DNA of 5,975 bases from an uncultured Anaerosporobacter sp. (GTDB lineage: Bacteria; Bacillota; Clostridia; Lachnospirales; Lachnospiraceae), in NCBI GenBank assembly GCA_945787925.1, contig CALZJY010000136.1, positions 1-5,975 on the forward strand, written 5' to 3'. Numbering within the stretch: position 1 is the stretch's first letter; each line of letters begins with the position of its first letter. Under the pieces are notes generated by a model. The model was not told where the DNA came from. It did no database searches and saw nothing but the letters and a program-made list of their open reading frames with translations. The translations under genes and the position numbers were made by a program. Below, piece by piece: positions 4,488-5,975 of the stretch.

Positions 4488-5975
4488 GTGGCTGAAAATA
4501 AGAACCATAATAACCAAGAACAGGATCTTAATCAATTACTTAAAGTAAGACGCGAAAAATTAGCGGACTTACAAGCAAATGGCAAAGATCCATTCCAAAT
4601 TACAAAGTGTGACGTAACTTGTCATACAGCAGATATTAAAGAAAACTATGCAGAATATGAAGGCAAGACAGTAACAATTGCAGGACGTATGATGTCCAAA
4701 CGTGTTATGGGGAAAGCTAGTTTCTGTAACGTAGCAGACAGAGATGGTAACATCCAATCTTACGTAGCAAGAGATTGCATCGGTGAAGAAGAATATAAAG
4801 ATTTCAAGAAAATGGATATCGGTGATATCGTAGCGATTACAGGTGAAGTATTTACGACAAAGACTGGTGAATACTCTATCCATGCATCTAAAGTAGTTTT
4901 ATTATCTAAGAGTCTTCAAATCTTACCTGAGAAATACCACGGTTTAAAAGATACAGATATGCGTTACAGACAACGTTATGTTGACTTAATCGTAAATCCA
5001 GAAGTTCGTGATACATTCATTAAGAGATCCGCAATCATTCGAGAAATCCGTAACTACTTAGATGGACAAGATTTCATGGAAGTAGAAACTCCAGTATTAG
5101 TAGGGAATGCTGGTGGTGCAGAAGCAAGACCATTCTTAACTCACCACAATGCATTAGACCAAGATTTAAAACTTCGTATTTCTCTTGAATTATACTTAAA
5201 GAGATTAATCGTTGGTGGTCTTGAAAGAGTATACGAAATCGGTCGTGTATTCCGTAACGAAGGGTTATCCGTTCGTCACAATCCAGAATTCACATTATTA
5301 GAATTATACCAAGCATACACTGATTACAACGGTATGATGGATTTAGTAGAAGACTTATACAAACATGTAACAATGAAAGTATTAGGTACTACAAAAATCA
5401 ATTACGCTGGTGTTGAAATCGACTTCGCTCAACCATTCGAACGTATCACAATGGTAGACGCAGTTAAAAAATACGCTGGTGTTGACTTCGATGCAATCAC
5501 AACAGATGAAGAAGCAAAAGCATTAGCAAAACAACACAATGTAGAATTCGAAGAAAGACATTCTAAAGGCGAAATCTTAAGCTTATTCTTCGAAGAATTC
5601 TGTGAAGAAAAATTACTTCAACCAACATTTGTAATGGATCATCCAATCGAGATTTCTCCATTAACAAAGAAAAAACCAGAAAATCCAGCATACACAGAAC
5701 GTTTCGAGTTATTCATCTATGGTAGAGAAATGGCAAACGCTTACTCTGAGTTAAACGATCCAATCGATCAAAAAGAACGTTTCTTAGCGCAAGAAGAACA
5801 ATTCGCTCAAGGTAACGAAGAAGCGCAACACTGTGATGATGACTTCATCTGTGCATTAGAATATGGTATGCCACCAACAGGCGGTATTGGTATCGGTATC
5901 GACCGTATGGTTATGTTATTAACTGACTCTGCGGCAATCCGTGACGTATTATTATTCCCAACAATGAAACCTTTA
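4488..5975 (+). CDS. lysS: Lysyl-tRNA synthetase, class II (C-terminus cut by window edge)
   Basis: This cytoplasmic enzyme charges tRNA-Lys with lysine using ATP. From the GTG start, 496 codons are open to the right edge. Bacterial LysS is usually near 500 residues, so only a few, or a C-terminal extension if there is one, are missing. An N-terminal helix and OB-fold anticodon-binding domain cover about 1-150. The class II catalytic core then shows motif 1 ending in MEVETPVL (197-204, Pro202), GGAEARPFLTHHNALD (209-224), motif 2 GRVFRNEGLSVRHNPEF (252-268) continuing into TLLELYQAY, and motif 3 GGIGIGIDRM (465-474) with the ATP-binding arginine 473. No key residue is missing. Phe codons in the second half are almost all TTC, unlike the mixed TTT/TTC of the glycosyltransferase at 1-873, as expected for high expression. 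The 163-base gap after greA holds a hairpin and a possible promoter but no T-box leader. Confidence 0.98.
   Translation, partial: MAENKNHNNQEQDLNQLLKVRREKLADLQANGKDPFQITKCDVTCHTADIKENYAEYEGKTVTIAGRMMSKRVMGKASFCNVADRDGNIQSYVARDCIGEEEYKDFKKMDIGDIVAITGEVFTTKTGEYSIHASKVVLLSKSLQILPEKYHGLKDTDMRYRQRYVDLIVNPEVRDTFIKRSAIIREIRNYLDGQDFMEVETPVLVGNAGGAEARPFLTHHNALDQDLKLRISLELYLKRLIVGGLERVYEIGRVFRNEGLSVRHNPEFTLLELYQAYTDYNGMMDLVEDLYKHVTMKVLGTTKINYAGVEIDFAQPFERITMVDAVKKYAGVDFDAITTDEEAKALAKQHNVEFEERHSKGEILSLFFEEFCEEKLLQPTFVMDHPIEISPLTKKKPENPAYTERFELFIYGREMANAYSELNDPIDQKERFLAQEEQFAQGNEEAQHCDDDFICALEYGMPPTGGIGIGIDRMVMLLTDSAAIRDVLLFPTMKPL

Noticed and set aside
4569..4883. A 104-residue minus-strand frame opposite lysS.
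   Set aside because: It is the antisense of the LysS OB-fold region, which is clearly coding on the plus strand.

Overview
The window looks like chromosomal DNA of a low-GC Gram-positive anaerobe of the Clostridia, most likely Lachnospiraceae or a close relative. This is inferred from the A/T-rich codon use, GGAGG-type ribosome binding sites, sigma-A style promoters and the adjacent greA and lysS genes. I see no mobile element, CRISPR array, tRNA or rRNA, and no sign of recent transfer.

Left part (1-1768, minus strand): two family 2 glycosyltransferase genes. The leftmost (1-873) is a membrane-anchored GtrB/DPM1-like polyprenyl-phosphate sugar transferase, cut by the window edge at its C-terminus. 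The second (about 1010-1762) is a soluble GT-A enzyme of the surface-polysaccharide type. A long hairpin terminator (965-1009) lies between them, and each has its own promoter candidate, so they look like neighbouring but separate transcription units.

Middle (1769-3430): a divergent promoter region separates the glycosyltransferases from a plus-strand gene for a polyprenyl glycosylphosphotransferase, the enzyme class that loads the first sugar phosphate onto undecaprenyl phosphate in exopolysaccharide or capsule synthesis. It ends in a clear intrinsic terminator. Together the three genes suggest a small surface-glycan locus: lipid-linked priming, sugar addition and polyprenyl-phosphate-sugar supply. 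A shared pathway is inference.

Right part (3431-5975, plus strand): about 260 bases without a gene hold several inverted repeats, including an 18-base-arm hairpin with no T-run. Then come a perfect-consensus sigma-A promoter, a roughly 115-base leader with two possible stem-loops, greA (transcript cleavage factor), a hairpin with a weak T-tract, and lysS (class II lysyl-tRNA synthetase, GTG start), which runs off the right edge a few residues short of its expected end.

Overall this is ordinary core and surface-glycan DNA. The most interesting non-coding points are the inverted-repeat cluster upstream of greA, the greA promoter and leader, and the greA-lysS junction. I found no convincing undescribed system.
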